Shown here: positions 16,528 to 25,298 of the stretch, in pieces
Numbering within the stretch: the stretch's first letter is position 1
Layout: every line of letters starts with the position of its first letter
Assembly (NCBI GenBank): GCA_020629055.1
Contig: JAHDEB010000044.1
Span: 1-35,949 of the forward strand
Direction of reading: 5' to 3'
Source: Chloroflexota bacterium
GTDB lineage: Bacteria; Chloroflexota; Anaerolineae; Promineifilales; Promineifilaceae
Length of the DNA: 35,949 nt
Made by a program: the position numbers and the translations under genes
The notes under the pieces: generated by a model
The model's database searches: none
Seen by the model: only the letters and a program-made list of their open reading frames with translations
Told to the model about the DNA's origin: nothing

Positions 16528-17361
16528 TTACTCATATACGCTTTCACCAGCATCAAGTGCCTTAGCACGACGGCGCAGGGCCAATGTCAAAAAGAACCCG
16601 GTGATCAGATATAACACATTGATCGCTAGGGTACCTGCACCAAACGCGGCCGCTTCAAATCCATTTTCTACCAGCAACGCGGCCGTAACACCCCATGCTA
16701 CCGGAGCCAATATGATTCGATAAACGAGCACCAGCGCATATGACCCTATCAGGGCCGCCCGTGCAGAGTGTGTCCACAAAGAGAGGGTGAGTCCTGCTAA
16801 CCCGGCGAAACCGATCTCGACCCACGGCCGGATCAACGTCATCACGATGGTGGTCAAACCCCAGCCGAGACCCCCACCACCAGCCGTTGATTCAAGTAGA
16901 AAAATCGAGCCCAAGCCAACCGCGGCCGCATAAATAATGCTGGTGATGAACAAAATAATCCAAATTCTTAAACGAGACAAACCACCCAGTAGTTTTGCAA
17001 AAATAATGTGGGTCGTCGGCATAGGGGTCAATCGTAAAATATCCCAGCTGCCTCGGTCTAACTCTTCTACAATCGATGGTGCCGTTAATGCAGGGGCGAT
17101 GATTATGCCAACCCAAGTGATCATTTGAATAATAATATTTGGGATGCAAATCAGAGCGAACAGTGCGCCACCAGCATCGCCCAACCCCAACAGGGTGGTT
17201 AGCTGTCCGTAACCGCAAAACACACTTAGCCCCAAAATCAGCAGCAAAACCAAAGGCAGGTAGCGCATCATCGTTGCGTAGTATCGGTTCGGTTCTCCCC
17301 AGCGCCCTTGCTCTCTTAAATAGATCGGGTTTGTACGAACGCTTCTTAAAAAGGCCCACAT
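16528..17361 (-). CDS. ABC-2 type transporter permease (second subunit)
   Basis: A 277-aa paralogue of the next permease. It opens MWAFLRSVRTNPIYLREQGR WG, has about six membrane segments, and carries the coupling element PALTAPSIVEELDRGSWDIL followed by RLTPMPTTHIIFAKLLGGLS. Its ATG lies only 5 nt after the ATPase stop codon, so translation is probably coupled; no separate Shine-Dalgarno is visible. One ATPase with two unlike permeases implies a heteromeric transporter. Confidence 0.87.
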   Translation of the reverse strand: MWAFLRSVRTNPIYLREQGRWGEPNRYYATMMRYLPLVLLLILGLSVFCGYGQLTTLLGLGDAGGALFALICIPNIIIQMITWVGIIIAPALTAPSIVEELDRGSWDILRLTPMPTTHIIFAKLLGGLSRLRIWIILFITSIIYAAAVGLGSIFLLESTAGGGGLGWGLTTIVMTLIRPWVEIGFAGLAGLTLSLWTHSARAALIGSYALVLVYRIILAPVAWGVTAALLVENGFEAAAFGAGTLAINVLYLITGFFLTLALRRRAKALDAGESVYE

Positions 17362-17366
17362 ATGAT

Positions 17367-18320
17367 TTAACTGACTACCCCTTTGGTCGCCTGCATAAAG
17401 ACATCTTCTAAGTCCCCAACTTCTTCGCTAAAAGATATCAGCTGTATTTTTTTCTCGATAAGTTGATGCAAAAGTTGGCTTAGCTCAACATCGTCCCCCA
17501 CAAAGTCAAATCGCACAATGTCCGGTGTCAGTTCAACTTCCCGGCCGTCCGTAATTTCCCTCACCTTTTCTTCTGCCATCAAAATATCTTTGAGTGGTGC
17601 GGTGTCACCGATCATCCGAACTTGGATCAAACGAGACACCTGAAGCTGCTGGCGCATCTGCTCGATATCCCCATGGGCAACAAGTTTGCCTGCTTCCATA
17701 ATGCCGATATTTGTACAGATATCCGCGACCTCTGACAAAATATGAGACGAGAAAAAGATCGTTTTCCCCATGTTCTGCAATTCACGCAGCAATTCACGCA
17801 TTTCGATGCGGGCCCGTGGGTCTAAACCGCTAGCCGGTTCATCTAGAATGAGCACTTTGGGATCATGCGCCAAGGTTCGCGCCAAACACAATCGCTGTTT
17901 CATGCCGCGACTTAAGCTTTCAACCATCTCATCATGTTTATGGCCTAAATCAACCAAATCAAGCAGGTCACCAATCATCCCTTTGCGCTGTGATTCAGGA
18001 ATGTCATAGCAAGCGGCAAAAAAGTCTAGATATTCCCACACCTTCATGTCGTCATAAACACCAAAAAAGTCAGGCATATAACCGATCAGTCGACGCACTT
18101 CATTTGGATGTGTTAACACCGAATAGCCGTCTATCTTCGCTTCACCATGGCTAGGCTTAAGCAAAGTGGTCATAATGCGCATGGTGGTTGTTTTACCAGC
18201 CCCGTTCGGACCGATAAAGCCAAAGACAGCCCCTTCTTCAATCTGTAGATTCAAATTGTCTAAAGCGGTAAAGGTGCCGTATTGTTTGGTTAAATCGCTT
18301 ATTTCAATAATTGCTGACAT
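17367..18320 (-). CDS. ABC transporter ATP-binding protein
   Basis: ATPase subunit of the ABC-2 exporter encoded with it. The 317-aa sequence has Walker A GPNGAGKT (about 38-45), Q-loop region IGYMPDFFGVYDDM, signature LSRGMKQRL, Walker B VLILDEPASGLDP and switch His in FFSSHILSEVADI. A C-terminal domain of about 90 residues (from about 220), ending LEDVFMQATKG, is typical of exporters of the DrrA/NatA/CcmA type. All catalytic residues are present. It follows the large membrane protein by 20 bp and precedes the permeases. Confidence 0.94.
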   Translation of the reverse strand: MSAIIEISDLTKQYGTFTALDNLNLQIEEGAVFGFIGPNGAGKTTTMRIMTTLLKPSHGEAKIDGYSVLTHPNEVRRLIGYMPDFFGVYDDMKVWEYLDFFAACYDIPESQRKGMIGDLLDLVDLGHKHDEMVESLSRGMKQRLCLARTLAHDPKVLILDEPASGLDPRARIEMRELLRELQNMGKTIFFSSHILSEVADICTNIGIMEAGKLVAHGDIEQMRQQLQVSRLIQVRMIGDTAPLKDILMAEEKVREITDGREVELTPDIVRFDFVGDDVELSQLLHQLIEKKIQLISFSEEVGDLEDVFMQATKGVVS

Positions 18321-18340
18321 ATGTTTAAAAGCTGCTTTTG

Positions 18341-20404
18341 TTATTGGCTAACCGGAATTTCGATAAAAAACAGGGTAGATCCTCGATTTTCATAACGGCC
18401 GTCGACAAGAGAAAGCTCGAGCTGAGTGGTGTCGCTCCAGCCGATAAGAACAAGTCGGTCGGCCGGGGTATAAACTGTCTGACCACTATAAGTATCGTAC
18501 AAACTACTCAATAAACTGTAACGTTGGTAATTATCAGAAACCCCATAGGTCTGATAATAATCGCCCGGATCACCACCCTCAATCAAAGTACCGAACCCAT
18601 TCTCAAGCGGCGAATCTTGATACGAATCGGGCACCCTTGTCTGGACCTGGTAACTTTCCGGGGCACCGGCCGCCGCAGCCGCAAAAGGTTCATGAGACAT
18701 CGTCGGGATTACAATTGTCCTTTTAATCGTTTCACCCGGCTCAATTTCTAACAGCGCCACCTGCTTGATACCACCGGCCAAAAGCAAACTATCCTGAAAC
18801 GGCTCACCGCTGATATTGGTAATCGTTAGTTCAACCGCAGTCCCATCTTCGACCAAAACCGCTTGCCCCGAAATAGGAGATTGCCCGCGATAGCTGGTCG
18901 CAGCAAACGGTAAAACGTCACCCACATCTACAACCAACTCTTCTAAGATCGCATTATTGCCTAGCCGAACACGGGTTGCATCACCAAATCCGCCAAATCC
19001 AAATTGGTCCACATGCCGAATGTTAGGGGCAGATTCTACAGCGACGTTATAAGCAGCCCGACGTGGGGAAAAAACACCGATTGCAGATTCAACCTTTAGA
19101 TTCGGCTCATCGATTCGGCCGGATACTACAGATAACTGATTAATCAGCACCTGGTTCCCCCGGAATTGCATGCCGATAATCAGTGCCGCAACACTAAACA
19201 AAAGCATCGTTAGCGGCAATGACAGCCATGCGAGTTCGCGCTTTTTCATGCGGGACAGTACCAAATAGTTCAGCGGCCCAACAATCAGGATATACAGCAG
19301 CATAAAACCGAGGATAAGCCAAAATGAAGGCAGCTTGACCGATGGAATCGTAGAAACCGCTTCCACCAATTGGCTCTGGTCCGCGAACCCACGTTCCCAA
19401 AACAAATCTCTGGGGGCAAACTGCACAATCGATTCCCACAACACAAGGCTGCCGTCCCAATCATCTAGCGGAGCAAACCGGGGGTCTAAGGCTAAAAACC
19501 AAACATTGCCTGCCCCTTCTGGTCGACGGGCCAAGATGGGCAGAGAATCATTGCGCCAAACCAGCTCCCCATTTTTCAAGCTAGATCGAGCAACAACATA
19601 TGGCCCCGCATCTCTAAAATCAACACCGATATCCGCTTCAAAGCCAGACAAAGAATCAACAGATTCTGTCGCAACCACCTCGACCGGCATTAAATCACTA
19701 AATGCGGCCGATGTTTTTTGCCAACTGGCCCCACCTGAAATCACCAACTGTCCACCATGCCGCACCCAGCTTTCAATAGCGCTCCGCTGTTCGGCCGAAA
19801 GTGGATTGGTATCAATGTCGCTAAATACCAGCGTGTCTAGCCCTTGTAAGCCGACGGGTGAACTTGGAATTTCATCGAGCGAAATATAAGCGACAGAGCT
19901 GCTTGTTCGGCCGCCAAACACTTTATTAAGCAATTCAAGCGTATCCGGCTCTGGCGAGACAATGGCGTGCAAAAGCGAGTCCCCCGGATCAATTTCAGTA
20001 AGTGGCCCGTTGTTATAATTTAGCAGGGTTTCGCCTGATTCAGAGTCAAATTGAACCGCTAGCGGCCGCGCTAAACCACCATTAAAAACCGGAACAACAA
20101 TTTGTTTGCGGGATTGGGTTGGCAGTGAAACAGCCGTCGTCCAAACAGTGCCCCCGTCCCCCATCGTCACCTTCAAATCACCATCAACGGCCGGCCCATC
20201 GTTGGCCAATGTCACCAAAACCGAAAACCAAGTGTTGGTTTTAACGATGCCATCAAAGCCGGGCCGCACCGTCATTGAAAGGCCATCATCAGCCGACTGC
20301 ATTTTAGGCTGGGCTAAAAGAACGGCTGGGGAGAAAAACAGGGTCACACATAAAACAAAAAGGATTGGCAGTGTTCGTCGCGACTTTTGAAAAAATAAAT
20401 TCAT
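18341..20404 (-). CDS. large exported/membrane protein with GATase-like domain
   Basis: First gene of the six-gene cluster, 687 aa. A signal peptide (about 10-31, LPILFVLCVTLFFSPAVLLA) leads into a beta-rich domain (DGLSMTVRPGFDGIVKTNTW, about 41-130). A Rossmann/GATase1-like region follows, with LDTLVFSDIDTNPLSAEQRS and AIESWVRHGGQLVISGGASW. Two membrane segments at about 360-415 flank the loop GPLNYLVLSRMKKRELAWLS, characteristic of large membrane proteins found beside moxR/ABC clusters in Gram-positives and Chloroflexota. The C-terminal third is probably extracytoplasmic. No catalytic nucleophile of glutamine amidotransferases is apparent. Most likely a structural or sensing partner of the ABC-2 transporter; function unknown. 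Confidence 0.78.
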   Translation of the reverse strand: MNLFFQKSRRTLPILFVLCVTLFFSPAVLLAQPKMQSADDGLSMTVRPGFDGIVKTNTWFSVLVTLANDGPAVDGDLKVTMGDGGTVWTTAVSLPTQSRKQIVVPVFNGGLARPLAVQFDSESGETLLNYNNGPLTEIDPGDSLLHAIVSPEPDTLELLNKVFGGRTSSSVAYISLDEIPSSPVGLQGLDTLVFSDIDTNPLSAEQRSAIESWVRHGGQLVISGGASWQKTSAAFSDLMPVEVVATESVDSLSGFEADIGVDFRDAGPYVVARSSLKNGELVWRNDSLPILARRPEGAGNVWFLALDPRFAPLDDWDGSLVLWESIVQFAPRDLFWERGFADQSQLVEAVSTIPSVKLPSFWLILGFMLLYILIVGPLNYLVLSRMKKRELAWLSLPLTMLLFSVAALIIGMQFRGNQVLINQLSVVSGRIDEPNLKVESAIGVFSPRRAAYNVAVESAPNIRHVDQFGFGGFGDATRVRLGNNAILEELVVDVGDVLPFAATSYRGQSPISGQAVLVEDGTAVELTITNISGEPFQDSLLLAGGIKQVALLEIEPGETIKRTIVIPTMSHEPFAAAAAGAPESYQVQTRVPDSYQDSPLENGFGTLIEGGDPGDYYQTYGVSDNYQRYSLLSSLYDTYSGQTVYTPADRLVLIGWSDTTQLELSLVDGRYENRGSTLFFIEIPVSQ

Positions 20405-20549
20405 TTCAGGTATTTATTCAGCAGATTGGTCAAGTTTGACAAAAGGATCTGCGTTCTACGGAAAGATAAGCTAAAAACTGGGCCAATCTGGCGAAAATAG
20501 TTGGGGGGCTGAACAATTACCATTTTAGGATGGATGAAAGGGGATTAAA

Positions 20550-20834
20550 TTACCGAAATTCAATCTTATAATCGGTTAAAATTAGATCGGGGCGATTCCG
20601 TTCAATCCAATCAACCACATTTTCCATAACACGATGCAGTAGTCGAGCGTCATTACCAACGGAAGCGACCCCCAACAAAGCGCTTTGCCAAACGTCATTT
20701 AAGCCAACTTCAGCGATAGCCACATTAAACTCGTTGGATATCCGCGCAGAAATTGATTTTAATATACGTCTTTTTTCTTTGAGCGATCTGACTCCGGCAA
20801 GCCCCAATTTTATTTGACAAGTTGCAACATGCAT
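20550..20834 (-). CDS. DUF503/YlxP family protein
   Basis: A 94-aa protein of the DUF503 (YlxP-like) family, found across bacteria, often next to rbfA or infB. The family core is clear: ATCQIKLGLAGVRSLKEKRR ILKSI, NEFNVAIAEVGLNDVWQSAL, LGVASVGND. In this family the position near DVWQ.A.LG is conserved. Biochemical role is unsettled in the literature I know. A TACGAT ends 8 nt before the ATG, compatible with a very short or absent leader; there is no Shine-Dalgarno. It stands alone, divergent from the DUF4230 gene. Confidence 0.85.
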   Translation of the reverse strand: MHVATCQIKLGLAGVRSLKEKRRILKSISARISNEFNVAIAEVGLNDVWQSALLGVASVGNDARLLHRVMENVVDWIERNRPDLILTDYKIEFR

Positions 20835-20985
20835 GTGGGTTTATCGTAAGGTACAAACGACACTTTTCCGACAAATTATTAATTTTGTCTTTTCGCGCGT
20901 ACCTATATTAGGTTTGGGTGTTTTAAAAGATAAGTTAAATGGTAAATCACAGCGAACCACCCCGCAAGCACCTAGGTGAAAACAT

Positions 20986-20991
20986 TAACGT
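20986..20991 (+). promoter_or_regulatory. possible -10 box of a leaderless promoter (DUF4230 gene)
   Basis: TAACGT ends exactly 6 nt before the ATG at 20998 and fits TANNNT. No -35 box and no Shine-Dalgarno are visible. Weaker than the dnaX and recR examples. Confidence 0.4.
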
Positions 20992-20997
20992 GAATTT

Positions 20998-21789
20998 ATG
21001 AGTAAACAAAGATCTGATGACCAATACAACTCAAACCTGTACGAGACAAGAAGAGGCCCTCGGCCGATCGTCATAATATTTTTTATCGTACTGGTAACTG
21101 TGGCATCCCTATTTACATTTGGGCTTTATCAACTTTATACCACCACCAACGAAGCGATTGAAAACAGCCCGATCTTCAACCCTGTCCGCAGCCTGCTCGT
21201 TAAATCGACCCCGGAGATATTGCCCGACCCACGCACCATCGTGATCAAGGTGAATCAATTGGCCCGTCTAGAGACAGCCCAGCTCGAGGCTGAACAAATT
21301 GTCACATCTGAACGGGATACCGATGTTTTATTTGGCCTTTTTGGTGAAAGCATCGTTTTTGTGGCCGTTGGTGAAGTGATTGCCGGAATAGATTTCGCAA
21401 AATTAGAAGATGGGGATATTCAAGTCGTTGACCCAGATACCGTCATGATCCATCTGCCTAAATCTGAAATCCTCGTTTCAGCCTTAGACAACGATAAAAG
21501 CTATGTGGTTGATCGTGATACCGGATTGTTTAGCGGTGCGGATCCCCAGCTAGAAACGCAGGTCCGCCAAATTGGGGAAGCTGCGATTTTAGAATATGCG
21601 CTTGAAGAAGTCGGCATCATCGAAATCGCAGATGAAAATGCCAAGCAATATATGGAAGGCTTCTTAAATGAACTCGGGTTTGAAAATGTAGAATTTACCG
21701 ATGAAAAGCCACCGGTCCCTGAACCGTATGTGCAAGAGGTTCCCAAAGGCCATATCTTAGTAACCGTCACCCCATCCCCTAACGAATAA
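20998..21789 (+). CDS. DUF4230 domain membrane-anchored protein
   Basis: A 263-aa protein with a polar N-terminus (RGPRPI), one membrane helix (about 23-47) and an extracytoplasmic DUF4230-like domain. The family pattern is seen in IVIKVNQLARLETAQLEAEQ, then VFVAVGEVIAGIDFAKLEDG, VMIHLPKSEIL, VVDRDTGLFSG, and the helical end with GEAAILEYALEEVGI and YMEGFLNELGFENVEF. Function of the family is unknown; it is widespread as a single-pass membrane protein. It converges with folD on a shared hairpin terminator. Confidence 0.82.
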   Translation: MSKQRSDDQYNSNLYETRRGPRPIVIIFFIVLVTVASLFTFGLYQLYTTTNEAIENSPIFNPVRSLLVKSTPEILPDPRTIVIKVNQLARLETAQLEAEQIVTSERDTDVLFGLFGESIVFVAVGEVIAGIDFAKLEDGDIQVVDPDTVMIHLPKSEILVSALDNDKSYVVDRDTGLFSGADPQLETQVRQIGEAAILEYALEEVGIIEIADENAKQYMEGFLNELGFENVEFTDEKPPVPEPYVQEVPKGHILVTVTPSPNE

Positions 21790-21797
21790 AAAACCAT

Positions 21798-21829
21798 AGC
21801 GAGTAACGTGTTTCGACACGTTACTCGCT
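21798..21829. terminator. bidirectional terminator between DUF4230 and folD
   Basis: A 14-bp perfect stem, AGCGAGTAACGTGT (21798-21811) with ACACGTTACTCGCT (21816-21829), closed by a TTCG tetraloop. The plus strand continues GCTTTTATTTA and the minus strand GGTTTTTT, so it can stop both convergent transcripts. Confidence 0.88.
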
Positions 21830-21837
21830 GCTTTTAT

Positions 21838-22713
21838 TTAGAATTTACGCTCGGCCGCATGCAATGTATTTTTCATAAGCATCGCAATGGTCATCGGCCC
21901 TACACCACCTGGAACCGGAGTGATCGCACCAGCAACAGGTAAACAATCGTCGTAGTCTACGTCACCAACCAATCGATATCCCCGTTTACGGGTTTCATCA
22001 TCTTTACGATTAATACCCACGTCGATAATAACGGCTCCGGGTTTAATTTGATTTCCTTTGATCATCTCGCTAATGCCGACGGCGGCAATGATGACATCAG
22101 CTCGTTTTAGGTGAGCGTCCATGTCCTTTGTGCGGCTGTGCACAATCGTAACAGTTGCGTTGGCGTTGTTTAACAAAAATGCCATCGGCAACCCAACAAT
22201 GTTTGATCGGCCCACAACAACCGCTTCTGCACCGTTTAGATCAACACCAGCTTCATCTAACAAACGCATACAACCATATGGGGTGCATGGGATAAATAGT
22301 GGCTTACGCCCTTTCATCGACAAACGGCCGATGTTCAATGGATGAAAGCCATCGACGTCTTTGCCTAAATCGATTGTTCCTAAAATCGCCTCTTCATCGA
22401 TGTGTTTCGGCAAGGGTAACTGCACCAAAATCCCATCAACTTCCGGGTCATCGTTAAGCTCCTGAACCACCTGCTGCAATTCTTCTTGGCTAATATCTTC
22501 ACCCAATACCCGGCCGATAGAGCGAACACCAACTTCTTCGCACGCTTTATGTTTTGCACGCACGTAAGTAGCAGATGCGGTATTGTCACCAACCAATACG
22601 GTCGCTAGGCCGGGCGTATACCCATGCTTCGCTTTCATTTCGGCAACGGCCTCTTTTACTTCGCCACGTACCTTTGCAGATATTTCTTTACCATCAATAA
22701 TTTTTGCACTCAT
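21838..22713 (-). CDS. folD: bifunctional methylene-THF dehydrogenase / cyclohydrolase
   Basis: Interconverts 5,10-methylene-, 5,10-methenyl- and 10-formyl-tetrahydrofolate in one-carbon metabolism. The 291-aa length is typical. The catalytic YVRAK (Tyr and Lys of the YxxxK site), [28 protein letters not shown], the NADP-binding [16 protein letters not shown] and the signature [18 protein letters not shown] are intact. AGAGGA lies before the ATG, so initiation is conventional. It is transcribed alone; the gene upstream has its own terminator. Confidence 0.97.
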   Translation of the reverse strand: MSAKIIDGKEISAKVRGEVKEAVAEMKAKHGYTPGLATVLVGDNTASATYVRAKHKACEEVGVRSIGRVLGEDISQEELQQVVQELNDDPEVDGILVQLPLPKHIDEEAILGTIDLGKDVDGFHPLNIGRLSMKGRKPLFIPCTPYGCMRLLDEAGVDLNGAEAVVVGRSNIVGLPMAFLLNNANATVTIVHSRTKDMDAHLKRADVIIAAVGISEMIKGNQIKPGAVIIDVGINRKDDETRKRGYRLVGDVDYDDCLPVAGAITPVPGGVGPMTIAMLMKNTLHAAERKF

Positions 22714-22879
22714 GAAAATCCTCTTTTTGGGGGTTCAACTTTTTTATAGTAAGTTGGTTATTTAAGGTTTAGTGTTTTGTCAGCTGTACTTTTGGCAAAG
22801 AGAAAGGGAGCTATCTCAACTGACTCATGATTCATACCTCTTTGCGCTTGTATGAGTATCCCACAAGCAGAAAACAAAA

Positions 22880-22912
22880 AAAGGTACTCTGATACGAAAA
22901 CAGAATACCTTT
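22880..22912 (-). terminator. Rho-independent terminator after the 76-aa membrane protein gene
   Basis: On the minus strand AAAGGTATTCTG (22912-22901) pairs with CAGAGTACCTTT (22891-22880), one G-T wobble, 9-nt loop, and is followed by a run of seven or more T residues. It lies about 75 bp after the small membrane protein's stop. Confidence 0.85.
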
Positions 22913-22986
22913 CTTGTTTATTGCCTACTCAGAAACAGCAAAGCGTACAACGACGCAGAAAATCGCCCCTTCTGAACTTATTTAGA

Positions 22987-23217
22987 TTAGTGGGGAAGGA
23001 TTTCAGTCCCGAGCCATTTATCTAACCAAATTGCGATCGTTAATGCACCAAAAAAGATCGTCAATGGATAATATGCTAGGCCGTCACCTTCGGTACCAAA
23101 ATACAAGCCATATTCCTCAGGATTGGTATTCATAAAATACAGGCCAACGTGCGTGATGGCAAAACCAAAGATCAAGGAAATGATGATTAGCAGTATGATT
23201 CTAACGGTCCGGTTCAT
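22987..23217 (-). CDS. small two-helix membrane protein, 76 aa
   Basis: MNRTVRIILLIIISLIFGFA starts a first membrane segment (about 6-29); a short loop rich in Asn/Glu/Tyr/Gly (NTNPEEYGLYFGTEGDGLAY) is followed by a second segment (about 50-66) ending WLDKWLGTEILPH. A strong Shine-Dalgarno AGGAG lies 7 nt before the ATG and a terminator follows, so it is very probably expressed as a one-gene unit. No family recognised. Confidence 0.72.
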   Translation of the reverse strand: MNRTVRIILLIIISLIFGFAITHVGLYFMNTNPEEYGLYFGTEGDGLAYYPLTIFFGALTIAIWLDKWLGTEILPH

Positions 23218-23332
23218 AATTCTCTCCTAAAGTGTAGAGTCAAAGTTTACTTTTCAGTGCCCCGATTATAGGCTATTCACATGCCAAGGTAAACGGAACC
23301 CTGTAATTGTTTGGTAAGACCCAAAAGAACTT

Positions 23333-23881
23333 CTAGCCCAGACTTCCCTGTTTTTCACCGTAAATCGAGATAATTTTACCCGGAATCCCCACAACAGTTC
23401 CCCCTGCCGGAACATCTTTGATTACCACGCTGTTTGCCCCTACTTGCACATCGTCCCCGAGTGTAATGGCCCCTAACACCCGTGCCCCTGCACCGATAAA
23501 GACCCGATCACCGATCGTTGGGAATATCAATTCGTTACGCATACCGACAGTGACGGCCGAAATAACCGAGCAGTTTTCCCCCATATAATCAGGAGAAATA
23601 ACAACCCCCACCGGATGAGCGATATAAAGCCCACCTCCGATAGGTGTGTCTAAACGTAGCTCTGCCCCAAAACGGCGCAAATTTCGCTGGTATAGCAGCC
23701 CGGGCAAAGCCGGAATACGCTTTGCCTTACACCAGCGGGCCAAACGAAACCAAAACATCAACCGCAATGATGGATGGTTGTAAAGTAATCTTATTGTTTT
23801 CGTAAATGTCACTTCAGAAGGCTCAGCAAAGCCAGATGGAACGACCCAACGTTGGACATCTTTGCGAAAGGTTTCAATCAT
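23333..23881 (-). CDS. serine acetyltransferase-like hexapeptide-repeat protein
   Basis: A 182-aa left-handed beta-helix acyltransferase. The hexapeptide region contains PIGGGLYIAHPVGVVISPDY, VISAVTVGMRN, IGDRVFIGAGARVLGAITLG DD, VQVGANSVVIKDVPAGGTVV and the end GIPGKII. The His in IAHPVGVVI corresponds to the catalytic His of CysE-like enzymes. The N-terminal part (LLYNHPSLRLMFWFRLARWC) resembles the short CysE-like proteins encoded in polysaccharide clusters as much as biosynthetic CysE. It may make O-acetylserine or acetylate a sugar. No cysK neighbour is present in the window. The start has no clear Shine-Dalgarno. Confidence 0.83.
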   Translation of the reverse strand: MIETFRKDVQRWVVPSGFAEPSEVTFTKTIRLLYNHPSLRLMFWFRLARWCKAKRIPALPGLLYQRNLRRFGAELRLDTPIGGGLYIAHPVGVVISPDYMGENCSVISAVTVGMRNELIFPTIGDRVFIGAGARVLGAITLGDDVQVGANSVVIKDVPAGGTVVGIPGKIISIYGEKQGSLG

Positions 23882-23947
23882 AAGTTTTGTAAATGCTGTG
23901 GTGTGATCGATTGAATGTGCCCATTTAGGTCAAACAGATACCCGGAG

Positions 23948-24349
23948 CTATGCACTAATCGAGCTTTGAAATGGATTATTGAGGTCAGCCAATATATCTG
24001 CGACCTGCCGTGTTAATTCGTCTGGCGATACCGGTTTCGTCAAATACCGCGTTGCCCCTACTTCCATCCCCTGAGAAATACTTGCTGTGTCTGTCTTTGC
24101 GCTAAGCATAATGACCGGAATTCGAGCAGTCGCGTCACTGTCCCGAATATTGGTACAAACATCAAATCCATTTAACCCCGGCATCATTACATCCAATACA
24201 ACCAGATCGGGCAAAATGGTCCTTAATTTTTCAAGCGCATCGTATCCGTCAACAGCTTCTATAACTTCATAACCAGAACGAACAAGCATCAGACGCAAAA
24301 GCGTTCTTGCCATCGGTTCATCGTCTACGATTAATATTGATTTAGCCAA
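23948..24349 (-). CDS. stand-alone response regulator receiver protein (TTG start)
   Basis: A 133-aa CheY-like single-domain regulator with no output domain. The acidic pair DDE (10-12 region, ILIVDDEP), phospho-acceptor Asp in LVVLDVMMPGLNGFDV, Thr/Ser switch in IMLSAKTD and the conserved Lys in YLTKPVSPDEL are all present. It starts with TTG at 24349, supported by AGGTG 7 nt upstream; no ATG is nearby. It probably passes a phosphate to another protein; the histidine kinase at 7649 is one candidate. It lies 66 bp downstream... in map order beyond the acetyltransferase gene and may be cotranscribed with it. Confidence 0.88.
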   Translation of the reverse strand: MAKSILIVDDEPMARTLLRLMLVRSGYEVIEAVDGYDALEKLRTILPDLVVLDVMMPGLNGFDVCTNIRDSDATARIPVIMLSAKTDTASISQGMEVGATRYLTKPVSPDELTRQVADILADLNNPFQSSISA

Positions 24350-24737
24350 TTTAATTCACCTATCTTGATGTTGAAGCAACCCAATTAATCATCTTAAGTA
24401 TCTTGGGCACTCTGGGAAATCTAATCTGAAGGGGTTTAGATTTAATTTTGGGGGTACTTGACTAGACGCATATTATAAACTTTCGTTGCTTAAGTATCCG
24501 CTTATACAGAGCAATAGTTTCTATTAATTTACGCGATATCCAAAGCAAGCGAAGCTGGGCTCAGTTTTAACCGGCTCATTCTTGGCTGCACATTGCACCA
24601 TTTCTAGTACCAACTACCTACTATCATATTAAGATTATTAATCAACGGCAATCAATTATAGGGGGATGGGTATAGGTCCTAAGTCATGTTATGTAGGTGT
24701 AGGCTGCAAATTTGTAACTTTTCTAGCCGATTTTGAG
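24350..24737. other. intergenic region between the two receiver genes
   Basis: About 390 bp, AT-rich, no supported gene and no convincing hairpin. It holds the start signals of the downstream receiver gene (TTG at 24349, AGGTG). An ORF starting at 24666 runs antisense into the next receiver gene and is not convincing. Confidence 0.4.
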
Positions 24738-25136
24738 TTAACCCGGGGTCTTCTCTGCTTCAGCGATCACTTTTTTAACGGCCGACAGCAACTCTTGAGG
24801 ACCAAATGGCTTCGTCACATAATCGTTCACTTTGGCGATGTGCAACCCTAATACTTTATCAATGCTCTGAGCTTTCGCTGTTAAGATAATGACCGGAGTT
24901 TCGCTAATTCCTTCTTCTACCCGAATTGTTTGAAACACTTGCCACCCGTCCATCTCTGGCATCATTAAATCAAGCAAAACCAAATCAGGCTTTAATTCAT
25001 GAACAAGCTCAAGACCTTCTCGTCCCCCCAATGCACCATGCACCTCATAATTGTGTCGGCTTAAAATCAGCCGCACAAGGTCAATCATATCTGGCTCGTC
25101 TTCAATACATACAATGGTTTTTTTTTGGTCACTCAT
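24738..25136 (-). CDS. stand-alone response regulator receiver protein
   Basis: A 132-aa single receiver domain. The acidic pocket is CIEDEPD, the phospho-acceptor Asp is in LVLLDLMMPEMDGWQV, the switch Thr is in VIILTAKAQ, and Lys is in YVTKPFGPQELL. No DNA-binding or enzymatic output follows. The sequence is clearly different from the receiver at 23948-24349, so these are separate paralogues. No Shine-Dalgarno precedes the ATG. Two orphan receivers close together suggest a phosphorelay with kinases elsewhere. Confidence 0.9.
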   Translation of the reverse strand: MSDQKKTIVCIEDEPDMIDLVRLILSRHNYEVHGALGGREGLELVHELKPDLVLLDLMMPEMDGWQVFQTIRVEEGISETPVIILTAKAQSIDKVLGLHIAKVNDYVTKPFGPQELLSAVKKVIAEAEKTPG

Positions 25137-25298
25137 TAAGCTAAATTTTCGGTCCTAGAGAGTAGGGTAAATTTTTAAATCCACCGTCTGGATTTTAACC
25201 TATTCACTTCTTATTCAAGTAGAGATCAAAGCGTAGCATATGTTTGAACAGAGTGTCTATCTCTAAACCGGTACCTTTATCCTGTTAGATAACGCCAT

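Noticed and set aside
24666-24851. 61-codon ORF reading into the antisense of the receiver gene
   Set aside because: No conserved motif and it overlaps a clear receiver-domain gene on the other strand.
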